Positions 28,797 to 37,456 of a stretch of 38,629 nt of DNA are shown here, one piece after another. The translations under genes and the position numbers were made by a program. The stretch spans positions 1 to 38,629 of the forward strand of contig JAAETM010000036.1 of the NCBI GenBank assembly GCA_024228395.1. The letters are read 5' to 3'. Source of the DNA: a bacterium. Its GTDB lineage: Bacteria > Planctomycetota > UBA1135 > GCA-002686595. The notes below the pieces were generated by a model, which was given only the letters and a program-made list of their open reading frames with translations, was not told the origin of the DNA and searched no databases. The first letter of the stretch is position 1. Each line of letters opens with the position of its first letter.

Positions 28797-29986
28797 CAAC
28801 GCAAATTCAAACCGGGTCAGAGAGCCTCCGCCTTCGCATGCAGAGCATGCTCACCAAACGCCTTGGTCCCATCGCTTTTGCCTGTGCTTGCACCTTGTCA
28901 GGTCCAGCCATCGGCCAGGTGACCAAACCTTCAAGGGAAATGCCGGTCCAAAATGATCGCATTCAAATCACCGACGAACATGCGGATGCGGCGCAACGGG
29001 GTTTGGATTGGTTGGCCGAGCATCAAAACAAGGACGGCAGCTGGACCGCCGACGTGGGTTACAAACTGAACCATGGTTACCGGGCCACCGCCAAGGGCAA
29101 GGGGCATGTGGGGGTCACCTCCTTGGCTGGTATGGCATACTTGGCCGGCGGACACTTCCCCGGCCGTGGGCCCTATGCAAAGAATGTGGAGTCCTGTTTG
29201 GACTTCGTCCTGTCCTGTGTGAGTGACGACGGTTACATCACACACTCGGGCACACGTATGTACAGCCACGCTTTCGCCACCCTCTTCCTGGCGGAAATTT
29301 ATGGCATGACCCACCGCGAAGACGTGCGGGCACACCTGCAAAGGGCTATCGACTTCATCGTCAAAAGTCAGAACGCGGAAGGCGGTTGGCGCTATGTGCC
29401 GCTCGACAAGGGCTCGGACATGTCGATCGTGGTTTGCCAGGTGCTCGCACTGCGCGCGGCCCGCAACATCGGCATCCGGGTCCCCAAAGGAACCATCGAT
29501 CGTGCCATCGATTACGTGGCGGCCTCGGCCGTGACCAATGAGACCAGCAAGGATCCGCGCGGTCGACGTTACTCCGGCAACCTGGGGACCTTCCACTATC
29601 AAAAGGAAGACCTGGCGCGCACGACCTTCCCCCTGACCGCCGCCGGCGTGACCGCGCTGCACGGTTTGGGTGTGTATTCCTCCGAGCTGATCGACCACGG
29701 CATCGACTTCCTGCAGAGCCAATTGGATCACTTCAATTCCCTGTACGGCAGTCGCGGCCACTACTACTTCTGGTACGGCCACTACTATGGCGTGCAGGCC
29801 ATGTACACCGTGGGTGGACACGCCTGGCTCACCTACTTCAGGGGACTGCGCGAGTATTTGCTCGACCAGCAACGGGCGGACGGATCCTGGCCCAACCGGG
29901 ATGGCCCGGGCCCCGCGTTTAGCACGGCCGTGGCCTGTTTGATCCTCGAAATCCCCTACGGTTACCTTCCGATCTTCCAACGCTGA
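28793..29986 (+). CDS. Secreted prenyltransferase / squalene-cyclase-fold repeat protein (first copy)
   Basis: The 397-residue product has a signal peptide (LGPIAFACACTLSGPAIGQ) and repeats of the alpha/alpha-barrel family with QW-like motifs: NKDGSW near the start, AEGGWRY in the middle and ADGSWPNRDGPG near the end. The ending YGYLPIFQR is shared in form with the second copy at 36083-37258. The catalytic DxDD of squalene cyclases is not present, so enzyme activity on isoprenoids is unlikely; the fold may serve binding or scaffolding. Translation is coupled to the giant PQQ protein by an ATGA overlap. Confidence 0.88.
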   Translation: MTTQIQTGSESLRLRMQSMLTKRLGPIAFACACTLSGPAIGQVTKPSREMPVQNDRIQITDEHADAAQRGLDWLAEHQNKDGSWTADVGYKLNHGYRATAKGKGHVGVTSLAGMAYLAGGHFPGRGPYAKNVESCLDFVLSCVSDDGYITHSGTRMYSHAFATLFLAEIYGMTHREDVRAHLQRAIDFIVKSQNAEGGWRYVPLDKGSDMSIVVCQVLALRAARNIGIRVPKGTIDRAIDYVAASAVTNETSKDPRGRRYSGNLGTFHYQKEDLARTTFPLTAAGVTALHGLGVYSSELIDHGIDFLQSQLDHFNSLYGSRGHYYFWYGHYYGVQAMYTVGGHAWLTYFRGLREYLLDQQRADGSWPNRDGPGPAFSTAVACLILEIPYGYLPIFQR

Positions 29987-29994
29987 AACGCCGC

Positions 29995-32253
29995 ATGTTG
30001 AACCAACTCCCCAGAACCCATGCCCTGCTGGACAAGCTCCGGCGCAGCCTGCGACGCTCCGCGTTGCGGCAGGAATTGGGTATGGCCGCAGTTTTCACCG
30101 GCGGCTGGTTGGGCCTCATGTACGCCATGGATACCCTGCTGCACCTGCCGGGCCCCCTGCGCTTGATCCACACCATCGTGCTGGCCACCCTGCCGGTTTG
30201 GTTCTTGATGCACCGACTGCGCAAGCATTGGTCTGGGATTCCCGACTCCGCGGGCTTGGCCGTGTTGGCCGAGCGCGGAACCGGCGACAACCAGGACCTG
30301 CTGGTCAGTGCGATCCAGCTTGCGCAAGATCCCGCTTTCATGGAGCGCGGGGAACTTCAAATTTTGGAGCGCTGCGAGGAGCTTTCTTCCAATCTGAGTT
30401 TGAGCCCGGTGCTGGATCCCGCCCCCGTGCGCAAGTGGATGCAAGGCGGTTTGCTTTCCGTGGTTGGCCTGATCGTGATCTACTTTTGCACCAGCACGAC
30501 TGCTGACATCTTTGTGGCGCGCATGTTTGGCGCGGACGTGCCCTGGCCCCAGCGCACCCATCTGGACATTGAGATCCCCGGACGGGCCGACCGCATGTTC
30601 GTAGAACGCACCGGAGATCTCATCCACGTGCGCGTAGCCCGTGGCAGTGATGTCCCGATTCTCGTGCGCGCTGGCGGCGTGGTGCCCGATCAAGTGTTCT
30701 TGATCTTTGATCACGGGCACCGATCAATGCTGGAATCGGGTGGCTCCGAACTCTTCCGCAGTCAATTGCGATCGGTTCAGCAGGACTTGGTCTTCCATGC
30801 GACCGGCGGAGACGATGGGGATCACAAACCAGAGGTCCGCATCGAAGTGCTGAATCCCCCCGACATCACGAACCTGGCATTCCGCATCACACCGCCCGCC
30901 TACACCGGGCTACCGGAACGTTTGGCCTTCGGGACCGATGTGGAAGTGCTGGCCCAAAGCCAGATCGATGTCCACCTGCTGCCGGACCCTCTCGACGTGG
31001 TTGGCAAGGTGCACATATTGCCCTCCGGTGACGTGCTGGAATTGCAATCCACCCCATTCCCAGATACCGGCGAAGGCGAAACCTCGCAGGGTTTGGCCTT
31101 CAAGTGGACCGCCGTAGATTCCCTGCGCTTCCGCCTCGAACTGAAAAGCCCCAGCGGCTTGCTCAATCCGGATCCGGGCCTGTATGCCATTCAAGTGCGC
31201 GAAGACGCGCGTCCCGTGCTCTCCGTGCTGGCACCCGCCCGTGTGGACATGGAGGTCGTCTCCGGAGGGTTCCTGCCCCTCCGAGTTCGCGCTCAAGATG
31301 ACTTTGGCATGACCCCGGCCAGCTACACCCTGGTGCCCAATGGCCAGGACCCCATGCCCAGCGATTCCAAGACCTTGCCCTGGTCCCCCATCGATTTGGA
31401 TTCTCTGACAACCGGGGAAGCCGGCTTGGGACACTCCTTGTTGGCCGTGAATGACCTTTCCCCCATGCAGGGCGTGGGCGTGAGTGAAGGGCAAGTTTTC
31501 ACCTTGCAGTTCTCCGTGTTGGACAACCGCGAGCCCAAACCCCAAGTCTCGCGCTCCGGCCCTATCCGGGTGCGCGTTCTCTCGGGGGACGACTACCTGC
31601 GCAAGTTGGAAACCCGCTTAGCGCAAGCCGGCGACAAAGCAAACCGTATGGCCCAGCTCCTGGAGCAAACCCAGTCTCAAATGCGCAATATGCAAATAGG
31701 CCTGGGCGGCGATGGCTCCGACGGGGACGTGGACCTGCGCGACCCCTTGTTCGACGTGCAACGCCTGGGGGGCGACTCCCTGGAATTGGCACGCGACCTG
31801 GCCAGCCTCTGCGAGGGTCTGCTCTATTCACGACTCGATTCCCGCGCGGGCCCGCTCATGCGCACCATGGATGAAAGGCAAGCCCGCCAAACCGCGCGCA
31901 ACTTCAATCCTGCGCCGTGGCTGGATCTGGTTCTGGCCTACGACCAGGGTCAATTGGGCCAAGCCGGTTTGGGCGCGGACCTGCTCAAGTTGGTCGGCTT
32001 ATCCCTTGAGATTTCCGAACAACACACGGCCGCCATGTCCGAAGCCTTGAAGAACGGTGCTGGCCTGCCCCCCGCGGAAGCCCTGGACCTGGCCTATGCC
32101 GAAGGCCAAGCCGCCAGCGCAGCCATCGAAAAACTCCTGACCCGCCTCGGCGAGTGGGACAACTTCCAATCCGTGCTGACCCTGACGCGCGACATCATCA
32201 AACGTCAGCGCAATGTGCGCGAACGAACCCGCAAATACGCCGAGGAAAAGTGA
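29995..32253 (+). CDS. DUF4175-like membrane protein
   Basis: The 752-residue product has hydrophobic segments near the N-terminus (AAVFTGGWLGLMYAMDTLLH, IHTIVLATLPVWFLMH) and at about 155 (GLLSVVGLIVIYFCTS). A long exported beta-rich region with the phrase FRITPPAYTGLP follows, and then a helical C-terminal domain. This matches the layout of DUF4175-type proteins that accompany prenyltransferase-repeat and coiled-coil genes in planctomycetes, as recalled and not searched. It begins 8 bases after the previous gene, and the next gene starts one base after its stop. Confidence 0.7.
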   Translation: MLNQLPRTHALLDKLRRSLRRSALRQELGMAAVFTGGWLGLMYAMDTLLHLPGPLRLIHTIVLATLPVWFLMHRLRKHWSGIPDSAGLAVLAERGTGDNQDLLVSAIQLAQDPAFMERGELQILERCEELSSNLSLSPVLDPAPVRKWMQGGLLSVVGLIVIYFCTSTTADIFVARMFGADVPWPQRTHLDIEIPGRADRMFVERTGDLIHVRVARGSDVPILVRAGGVVPDQVFLIFDHGHRSMLESGGSELFRSQLRSVQQDLVFHATGGDDGDHKPEVRIEVLNPPDITNLAFRITPPAYTGLPERLAFGTDVEVLAQSQIDVHLLPDPLDVVGKVHILPSGDVLELQSTPFPDTGEGETSQGLAFKWTAVDSLRFRLELKSPSGLLNPDPGLYAIQVREDARPVLSVLAPARVDMEVVSGGFLPLRVRAQDDFGMTPASYTLVPNGQDPMPSDSKTLPWSPIDLDSLTTGEAGLGHSLLAVNDLSPMQGVGVSEGQVFTLQFSVLDNREPKPQVSRSGPIRVRVLSGDDYLRKLETRLAQAGDKANRMAQLLEQTQSQMRNMQIGLGGDGSDGDVDLRDPLFDVQRLGGDSLELARDLASLCEGLLYSRLDSRAGPLMRTMDERQARQTARNFNPAPWLDLVLAYDQGQLGQAGLGADLLKLVGLSLEISEQHTAAMSEALKNGAGLPPAEALDLAYAEGQAASAAIEKLLTRLGEWDNFQSVLTLTRDIIKRQRNVRERTRKYAEEK

Positions 32254-32254
32254 T

Positions 32255-35149
32255 ATGCGAGCCAACCCCAATTCCCGATCCCTGCGCTCAGGTTTGGCCC
32301 TTTTGGGTGCTTTTCTAGCCTGCTGCATGTCGGCCACTTGGGCAGCCACAGCCCAGGAGGACACCAAAGTCACGCGCGAACAAGCGGCCCTGGCCGAGGA
32401 GCAAGCCCTCATCGCCCGGCAGATCAAACGCCTCACGGCGGTGATGGTGCAATTGGAACAACGCTACCGCGACGAGGGTCGCGTGCATGCGGCTGGCCTC
32501 CTGCGGGAAGCCTTGAACGACCTGTCCACACGCCAGGGCGACAGCGGGCAAACCATCGAGGAGCAAGCCAAGGAATCGGGCAGTGGACTCCTGGCGGGCC
32601 GCACGGCGAGCGCCTATGAGGATCAAACCCAGGCCCTACGGCGCATGGAACGCCTGCTCGAAGTCCTGCTGGATCGCAAACAGGTCGAGGACCTGGAAAA
32701 GGAGATCAATGACCTGAAGGCCATGCGCGCCGAACTCGACGCCCTGCAAAAACAAGAGTCGGAGCTGCGCAAGGAAACCCAAGAACTGGCCCAGGATTCC
32801 CAGAGCGATCCGCAGAAGGAATTGACCAAGGTCCTGGACGAAATCTCCAACGAGCAAACCGAGCTGTTACGCAAGGTGGAGACTGAAGGGCGCAAGAGTG
32901 GATCCTTTGATTTGGAACGCATCGCCGATGAATTGCAGCAGGACATCGAGGAGCAAAAACTCGCCACCGCCGCGCTTCAGCACTGGCAGCCGGAGCTGAG
33001 CAAGTCGTGGAAAGCCGCGCGCGAGGACCTGGCCCAAGCGCGCAACCAAGAGGCCCGCGCCCAAGCCTTGCAAAAAGCCGCGGACGACCTGGAGCAAGCG
33101 GCCCTGGCCACGAACCAACCCGGGACCACCCCCGAACAGGAAGCCGCGCGCAAAGCCCTCGAGCAGAGCGCGCAGGCGGCCAAGCGTCGTGCCCAAGCCA
33201 CCTCCACCGAAGACGCCAAACAAACCGCCGAAGCCTTGGAGCAAGCGGCCGCTGACATGCGAGCCGCCCAAGAAGCGGGCGAACAGGGTGACGCCGAGGC
33301 GGCCAAAATTGCCGCTGAATCCATGCAGCAGTCTGCGGCCCAAATGCAGGCTGCCAGCCAAGAACTAGCCAAGCAGGCCCAGGCCTCGCGGCAAGCGGCC
33401 CAGGACAAACTGCAACAATCCACCGACAGCCAGAGCACGCAAGCCGCCGCAGCCGAGCGCGTGCAAGAAGCGATCGAGCGCGCCAGCGAGGCGCACAAGG
33501 CCCAGGGAGAACAGACCTCGAAAGAAAGCCAGCAGGCCACCGACGACGCCCTGCGTGCCCTCGACCAGGCCCAGCAGGCGGAGGCCATGTTGCAGCAAGC
33601 GCTGCGCGCCTCCCAAGCGGAGCAAGCCGCAGCCATGGCGCGCCTGGCGGAGCAATTGGAGAACGCACTCAAGAGTGCGGAGCAAGCCGACCAGGCGAAA
33701 GGGCAAGAAGCATCCGAGGCGCTGAAGGAAGCCAGCCAAGCCCTGGACCAAGCGGCGGAGAATGTGAGCAAGGAAGAGAGCAAACCGGCCGCATCCGCCG
33801 CCGAAGAAGGCCTCTCCGCCATGCAGAAAGCCGCGCAAGCCCTGGCGGGCGCCATGGCAAAAGCACAACAGGCTAACAGCCAATCCCAAGGAAAACAGCA
33901 AGCCCAACAACAGGCCGATCTGGCGCAGGCGCTGCAACAGGCCCAGCTGCAGGCGGACCAGGCTGAGCTGCCTCCCGAATCCCAGTCGGCGATGGAGCAG
34001 GCCATGCAGAAGGCCCAGGAAGCCATGCAGAAAGCAGCCCAAGCCCTCGAACAAGGCAATCAATCACGCGAGGCCACCAAGGAGCAACGCAAGGCTTTGG
34101 ACGCTCTCCAGGAGGCCTCCGAGCAAGCCGAGCAAGGCGGCACACCAAAAACCGAGGAGCAAAAAGCCAAGGCCGAAGAACTCGCGCAGCGCCAACGGGA
34201 GGTCGAAAAGAAACTGCTCGACCTGGCCCGTCAGGCGGCCGAACGCGAATCCCAGGACAGCGAGCAGGCGCTAGACTCGGCAGCCCAAAGCGCCAGCGAG
34301 GCGGCCGAGTCCTTGGAAGAATCCAGCCAACCCGATAGCTCGGGGGATTTGGACAAGGCGGCCGAAAAACAAGAGGAGACCGAAAAGAAGATCCAGGAGG
34401 CGCTGGACGATCTGGCGCAGGAGGAAGAGCAATACAAGAACCTGCGCCAAGAGGAATTGCTGTTCAAGATCGCGGAAGAGTTGGAGCAATTGCTAGCCGG
34501 CCACCGCGAAGCCATGCAAGCCACGTTGGTCCTCGACGACAAGCGCGGCACATCCCCCACCCCCAGCCGCCCCGTGCGCCTGGGCCTTCGCAGCATCTCG
34601 CGCAACGAGGAAGCCCTGGGCACCCATGCCACCCGCATCGCCGAAGGTTTGCAGAACGAAGGCGTCTTGGTTTTCTTCGAAGTCATGAACGGGGCTGCGG
34701 AGGATCTGCAACGCATCGCGCGCGACATGGGCCAAGGTGGTGGTTTTCAATCCGGCGGAATTTTGCAAGCACGCCAAGCCAATGTGGAACAGGGCTTGCT
34801 TTGGTTGCAGGAATCCCTCAAGGATGAGATCGATCGCCGCGAGGAAGAGAAAGAAAAGGAAGACCAGCAAGGTGAGGGCGAGGGCGACGACGGCCCCCAA
34901 CCGGAAGAGCCGCTGGTCCCCGACGTGGCCGAGCTGCGCCTGCTCAAGCGCATGGAGGTGGAAGTGCTCAGCCGTATCCGCCAAATGTTGAAGCTGCACC
35001 CCGAATTGCGCGACTCGAATCGAGAACATGACCCCCTTGTGCTAGAAGATCTGGGACGCCTTGCGTACCAGCACCAGCGCATTGTCGACCTATTCAAGGG
35101 CTTCCGCGAGCGCCTGGGCATGCCTGCCCCAGGTGAAAGCAGCCAATGA
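32255..35149 (+). CDS. Secreted Ala/Gln-rich coiled-coil protein
   Basis: From ATG 32255, preceded by GAGGAAAAG, the product is 964 residues; an earlier in-frame ATG at 32213 lies inside the previous gene. A signal peptide (GLALLGAFLACCMSATWAATAQ) leads into one of the longest coiled coils I would expect in such a locus. Roughly residues 60-730 are almost free of aromatic residues and Pro and consist of Ala, Gln, Glu, Lys and Ser in helical rhythm (for example AAQAMQ/AQKAMQ-like steps). The last 230 residues are more ordinary and charged (EELEQLLAGHREAMQATLVLDD, LKRMEVEVLSRIRQML). It probably forms an extended rod in the envelope; partners are unknown. Confidence 0.8.
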   Translation: MRANPNSRSLRSGLALLGAFLACCMSATWAATAQEDTKVTREQAALAEEQALIARQIKRLTAVMVQLEQRYRDEGRVHAAGLLREALNDLSTRQGDSGQTIEEQAKESGSGLLAGRTASAYEDQTQALRRMERLLEVLLDRKQVEDLEKEINDLKAMRAELDALQKQESELRKETQELAQDSQSDPQKELTKVLDEISNEQTELLRKVETEGRKSGSFDLERIADELQQDIEEQKLATAALQHWQPELSKSWKAAREDLAQARNQEARAQALQKAADDLEQAALATNQPGTTPEQEAARKALEQSAQAAKRRAQATSTEDAKQTAEALEQAAADMRAAQEAGEQGDAEAAKIAAESMQQSAAQMQAASQELAKQAQASRQAAQDKLQQSTDSQSTQAAAAERVQEAIERASEAHKAQGEQTSKESQQATDDALRALDQAQQAEAMLQQALRASQAEQAAAMARLAEQLENALKSAEQADQAKGQEASEALKEASQALDQAAENVSKEESKPAASAAEEGLSAMQKAAQALAGAMAKAQQANSQSQGKQQAQQQADLAQALQQAQLQADQAELPPESQSAMEQAMQKAQEAMQKAAQALEQGNQSREATKEQRKALDALQEASEQAEQGGTPKTEEQKAKAEELAQRQREVEKKLLDLARQAAERESQDSEQALDSAAQSASEAAESLEESSQPDSSGDLDKAAEKQEETEKKIQEALDDLAQEEEQYKNLRQEELLFKIAEELEQLLAGHREAMQATLVLDDKRGTSPTPSRPVRLGLRSISRNEEALGTHATRIAEGLQNEGVLVFFEVMNGAAEDLQRIARDMGQGGGFQSGGILQARQANVEQGLLWLQESLKDEIDRREEEKEKEDQQGEGEGDDGPQPEEPLVPDVAELRLLKRMEVEVLSRIRQMLKLHPELRDSNREHDPLVLEDLGRLAYQHQRIVDLFKGFRERLGMPAPGESSQ

Positions 35150-35183
35150 GACAATTTCCAGTAAGATAAAGAGAACCAATCCC

Positions 35184-36029
35184 ATGAAAAAATCGAACAT
35201 GAAACGATCCTCATTCCTGCTGGGCAGCGTGCTGCTCGCAGCCACATTCAGTGTCGCCCAGGAAAAGGAACCGGAGGTCTGGTTGCCCGAAGCGGCCTTG
35301 CCCGGAATGACCAAGGATCCACGCCAGGAACTCGAACAAGCCTTCCAAAAGGTCGAGACGGGGTTGCAGGATCTGAACCTGCTGTTGCTCGATGCTAGCA
35401 AGGGCGACACCACGCGCCTGGCCGATGCAAAGTCATCGGGCTTCGAGCTGCTCCTGCAAAAAGCGGAAGACCGCCCCCAGGGCGCGCCCACCGAGGCCCT
35501 GGCCGAGTTGCTTTATGCGTCCCAGGGCGAAGGGCAAAACGTGCTCGATGGCATCGACGAGATCCTGCGCATCGCGGCGGAAAACTCGGATGGTTCCGGC
35601 GGAAAATCCGGGTTGTGACAAGTGGGCAAGGAGGGCGGTTCGCCCTCCGGTGCAAAGAAACCTTCCAAGGGTGAGGGCGAAGAGTCCGACCAAAAGCAGG
35701 ACTCCTCGGGCAAGAAGCAAATGCAAGGCCAGGAGAAACCCGACCAACAGGGCGGTGAGAAACCTGGACAGGACAAGAAACCCGGCTCCGACGGACAGCC
35801 GATGGGAAACCAACAAAGCCAAGACGAGGGCAAACCTGGCCAAGGCGACCCCAAGCAGGGTGAGCAAGGCCAACCGGTCAGCGTGATTCCCGGCAAAGGA
35901 ACCTGGGGCAACCTGCCCCTGCACATGCGCGACATCTTCCGCTCGGAAGGTGGTTCCGACATGCCCGCACGTTACCGCGACTGGATCGACAACTACTACC
36001 GCCGCCTAAACAAGGAAGGCAGCCGCTAG
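35184..36029 (+). CDS. Secreted protein of unknown function with an in-frame TGA codon
   Basis: Starting at ATG 35184, a signal peptide (RSSFLLGSVLLAATFSVAQ) precedes a helical part with LYASQGEGQNVLDGIDEILRIAAEN. At 35616-35618 the frame meets TGA (codon 145). The same frame then runs on through a Lys/Gly/Gln/Ser-rich linker to a well-formed C-terminal domain (LPLHMRDIFRSEGGSDMPARYRDWIDNYYRRLN) and a TAG stop. From memory, proteins with this ending in planctomycete Bat operons carry both halves in one chain, so this looks like one interrupted gene. The TGA could be selenocysteine (a SECIS-like hairpin follows), leaky read-through (it is followed by C), a true stop with a separate GTG start at 35622, or a mutation. 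No cysteine is present to pair with a Sec. Confidence 0.6.
35630..35648 (+). promoter_or_regulatory. SECIS-like hairpin following the second in-frame UGA
   Basis: GGAGGGCG (35630-35637) and CGCCCTCC (35641-35648) form a perfect 8-bp stem with the loop GUU. The stem starts 11 bases, and the loop 19 bases, after the UGA; in E. coli fdhF the distance to the loop is, from memory, similar. The loop starts with G and contains GU. It could also be chance in a GC-rich coding sequence. Confidence 0.4.
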
Positions 36030-36038
36030 TGAAATCAG

Positions 36039-36083
36039 TGTCAGACCCAAGCCCCAACAAAACCCGCTTTGGGGGGTCTGACA
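36039..36083 (+). repeat. Inverted repeat ending on the start codon of the second prenyltransferase-repeat gene
   Basis: TGTCAGACCC (36039-36048) and GGGTCTGACA (36074-36083) pair perfectly, and inner GCCCC/GGGG bases can add to the stem. The final A is the first base of the likely ATG start at 36083, and the G-rich stretch that could serve as ribosome binding site lies in the right arm. It shares GTCTGACA with the palindrome at 17208-17238. It may be a REP-like repeat or a translational control hairpin. Confidence 0.6.
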
Positions 36084-37258
36084 TGGTACCGCTTGCACTT
36101 CGCACCCTGGTAGCCGTCTCCCTGTGCGCCCTGGTCGCAATGCCCTCCGCATTCGCCGCGGACGACAAGGACGTGCGCCGCGGTCCCGGGTCTACCCAGA
36201 ACAATCCCCTGGCGGGCCTGGAGATCAGACCAGGATCGGAGGCCCCCACCATGGCCTCCCTGGAGCGCGGCCTCGCATTCCTGGCCAAGGAACAAGCGCG
36301 CCTCTCCACCGGCGCCCTGCCCACCTCCAAGGGCGAGAACCACGCCCCCATCGGCGTGACGTCCTTGGCCGCACTGGCTTGGATCGGCGGCGGCTCAAGC
36401 CTGACCCGCGGCCCGCACCACACCGAGCTCAGCCTGGCCATCGACTACCTGCTCTCCTGTCAGATCAAAGACGGCGAAGCCAAGGGTTACTTTGCCCACA
36501 CCACCGACCAGCGCTCGCAGACCCACGGCCACGGCCTGGCGACCCTGGCCCTGGCCCAAGCCTTCACCATCTCGCCACGCTCCGCCAAGGGCGCCCAGAT
36601 CAAAGAAGCCCTGAAGCTGGCCTGCGATCGCATCATCGCCGCCCAGGGCGTGGACGGCGGCTGGTACTACGACCCCAAGCCCACCGTGCAGCAGGAAGGC
36701 TCGGTCACCGTGGCCCTGGTCTGGGCCCTGCGCGGCGCCAAGGATGCCGGCATCACCGTGGATGCCGCCCCCATCCACCGCGCCATCGCCTACGTCAAAA
36801 CCTTGCAGGACAAGACCGGAGGGTTCCAATACAGCGCCTCCCGGCCGCGCACCTCGGTAGCCCTAACCGCCGCCGCCCTCTCCACCCTGCACGCCACCGG
36901 CACCTACGCGGGCCCCGAGATCGACGCTGGCTACGATTACATCTGGCGCTCCCTCACCGACCGCGAACTCAAGGTCGAACGCGGCCAAGACGTGGCCCTG
37001 CCGTTTCCCTTTTACGAACGCCTCTACCTGGCCCAGGCGCTCTACCAGCACAAGGACCTGACCCACTTCACCCGCTGGTCCAGGACCCAACGCGCTACGC
37101 TATTGCGCACCCAAACCCCCGACGGCCACTGGCCCGACACCCGCACCGGCCCCTCCGGCGTGGAGATCAAGAGTCAATACGGCACTAGTTATTCGACCGC
37201 GGTGAACTGCCTATTCCTAACGATCCCGCACTCGACACTGCCGATTTTTATGCGCTGA
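36083..37258 (+). CDS. Secreted prenyltransferase / squalene-cyclase-fold repeat protein (second copy)
   Basis: From ATG 36083 the product is 391 residues with a textbook signal peptide (VPLALRTLVAVSLCALVAMPSAFA). A GTG at 36029 would add 18 residues encoded by the hairpin sequence and is less likely. Repeats of the alpha/alpha-barrel type include GVTSLAALAWIGGG, IDYLLSCQIKDGEAKGYF, DGGWYYDP and TPDGHWPDTRTG, and the ending STLPIFMR parallels that of the first copy. As there, no catalytic DxDD motif is seen. It is the last gene of the operon; after it come about 200 bases without a clear terminator. Confidence 0.87.
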   Translation: MVPLALRTLVAVSLCALVAMPSAFAADDKDVRRGPGSTQNNPLAGLEIRPGSEAPTMASLERGLAFLAKEQARLSTGALPTSKGENHAPIGVTSLAALAWIGGGSSLTRGPHHTELSLAIDYLLSCQIKDGEAKGYFAHTTDQRSQTHGHGLATLALAQAFTISPRSAKGAQIKEALKLACDRIIAAQGVDGGWYYDPKPTVQQEGSVTVALVWALRGAKDAGITVDAAPIHRAIAYVKTLQDKTGGFQYSASRPRTSVALTAAALSTLHATGTYAGPEIDAGYDYIWRSLTDRELKVERGQDVALPFPFYERLYLAQALYQHKDLTHFTRWSRTQRATLLRTQTPDGHWPDTRTGPSGVEIKSQYGTSYSTAVNCLFLTIPHSTLPIFMR

Positions 37259-37456
37259 GCACGAGTCAAGCGGATCTACAATAGCGCCGTGCGCGCCCAG
37301 CGAAGCACCTCGACCCGAGCGCCTCAACTTCACCCCTGAGTCCCCCCCCCAAGGCTCACCCCGGCGCCATCAGTTTCACCCAGTGCTTTGGCTCAGCACT
37401 CGCTCTCAACATTCACCTCACCATTGCGAACTACCTGGCCGTCTGGGTGTCCATAA

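Noticed and set aside
28931-29980. 349-codon minus-strand frame opposite the first prenyltransferase-repeat gene
   Set aside because: Val/Gly/His-rich shadow with no family similarity; the plus-strand gene is clear.
32706-34063. Long minus-strand frames opposite the coiled-coil gene
   Set aside because: They encode Ala/Cys/Ser- or Leu/Arg-rich low-complexity products caused by the repetitive GCN/CAG codons of the real gene.
37382-37400. AGTGCT/AGCACT hairpin as the operon terminator
   Set aside because: Only six base pairs with a seven-base loop and no T run follows.
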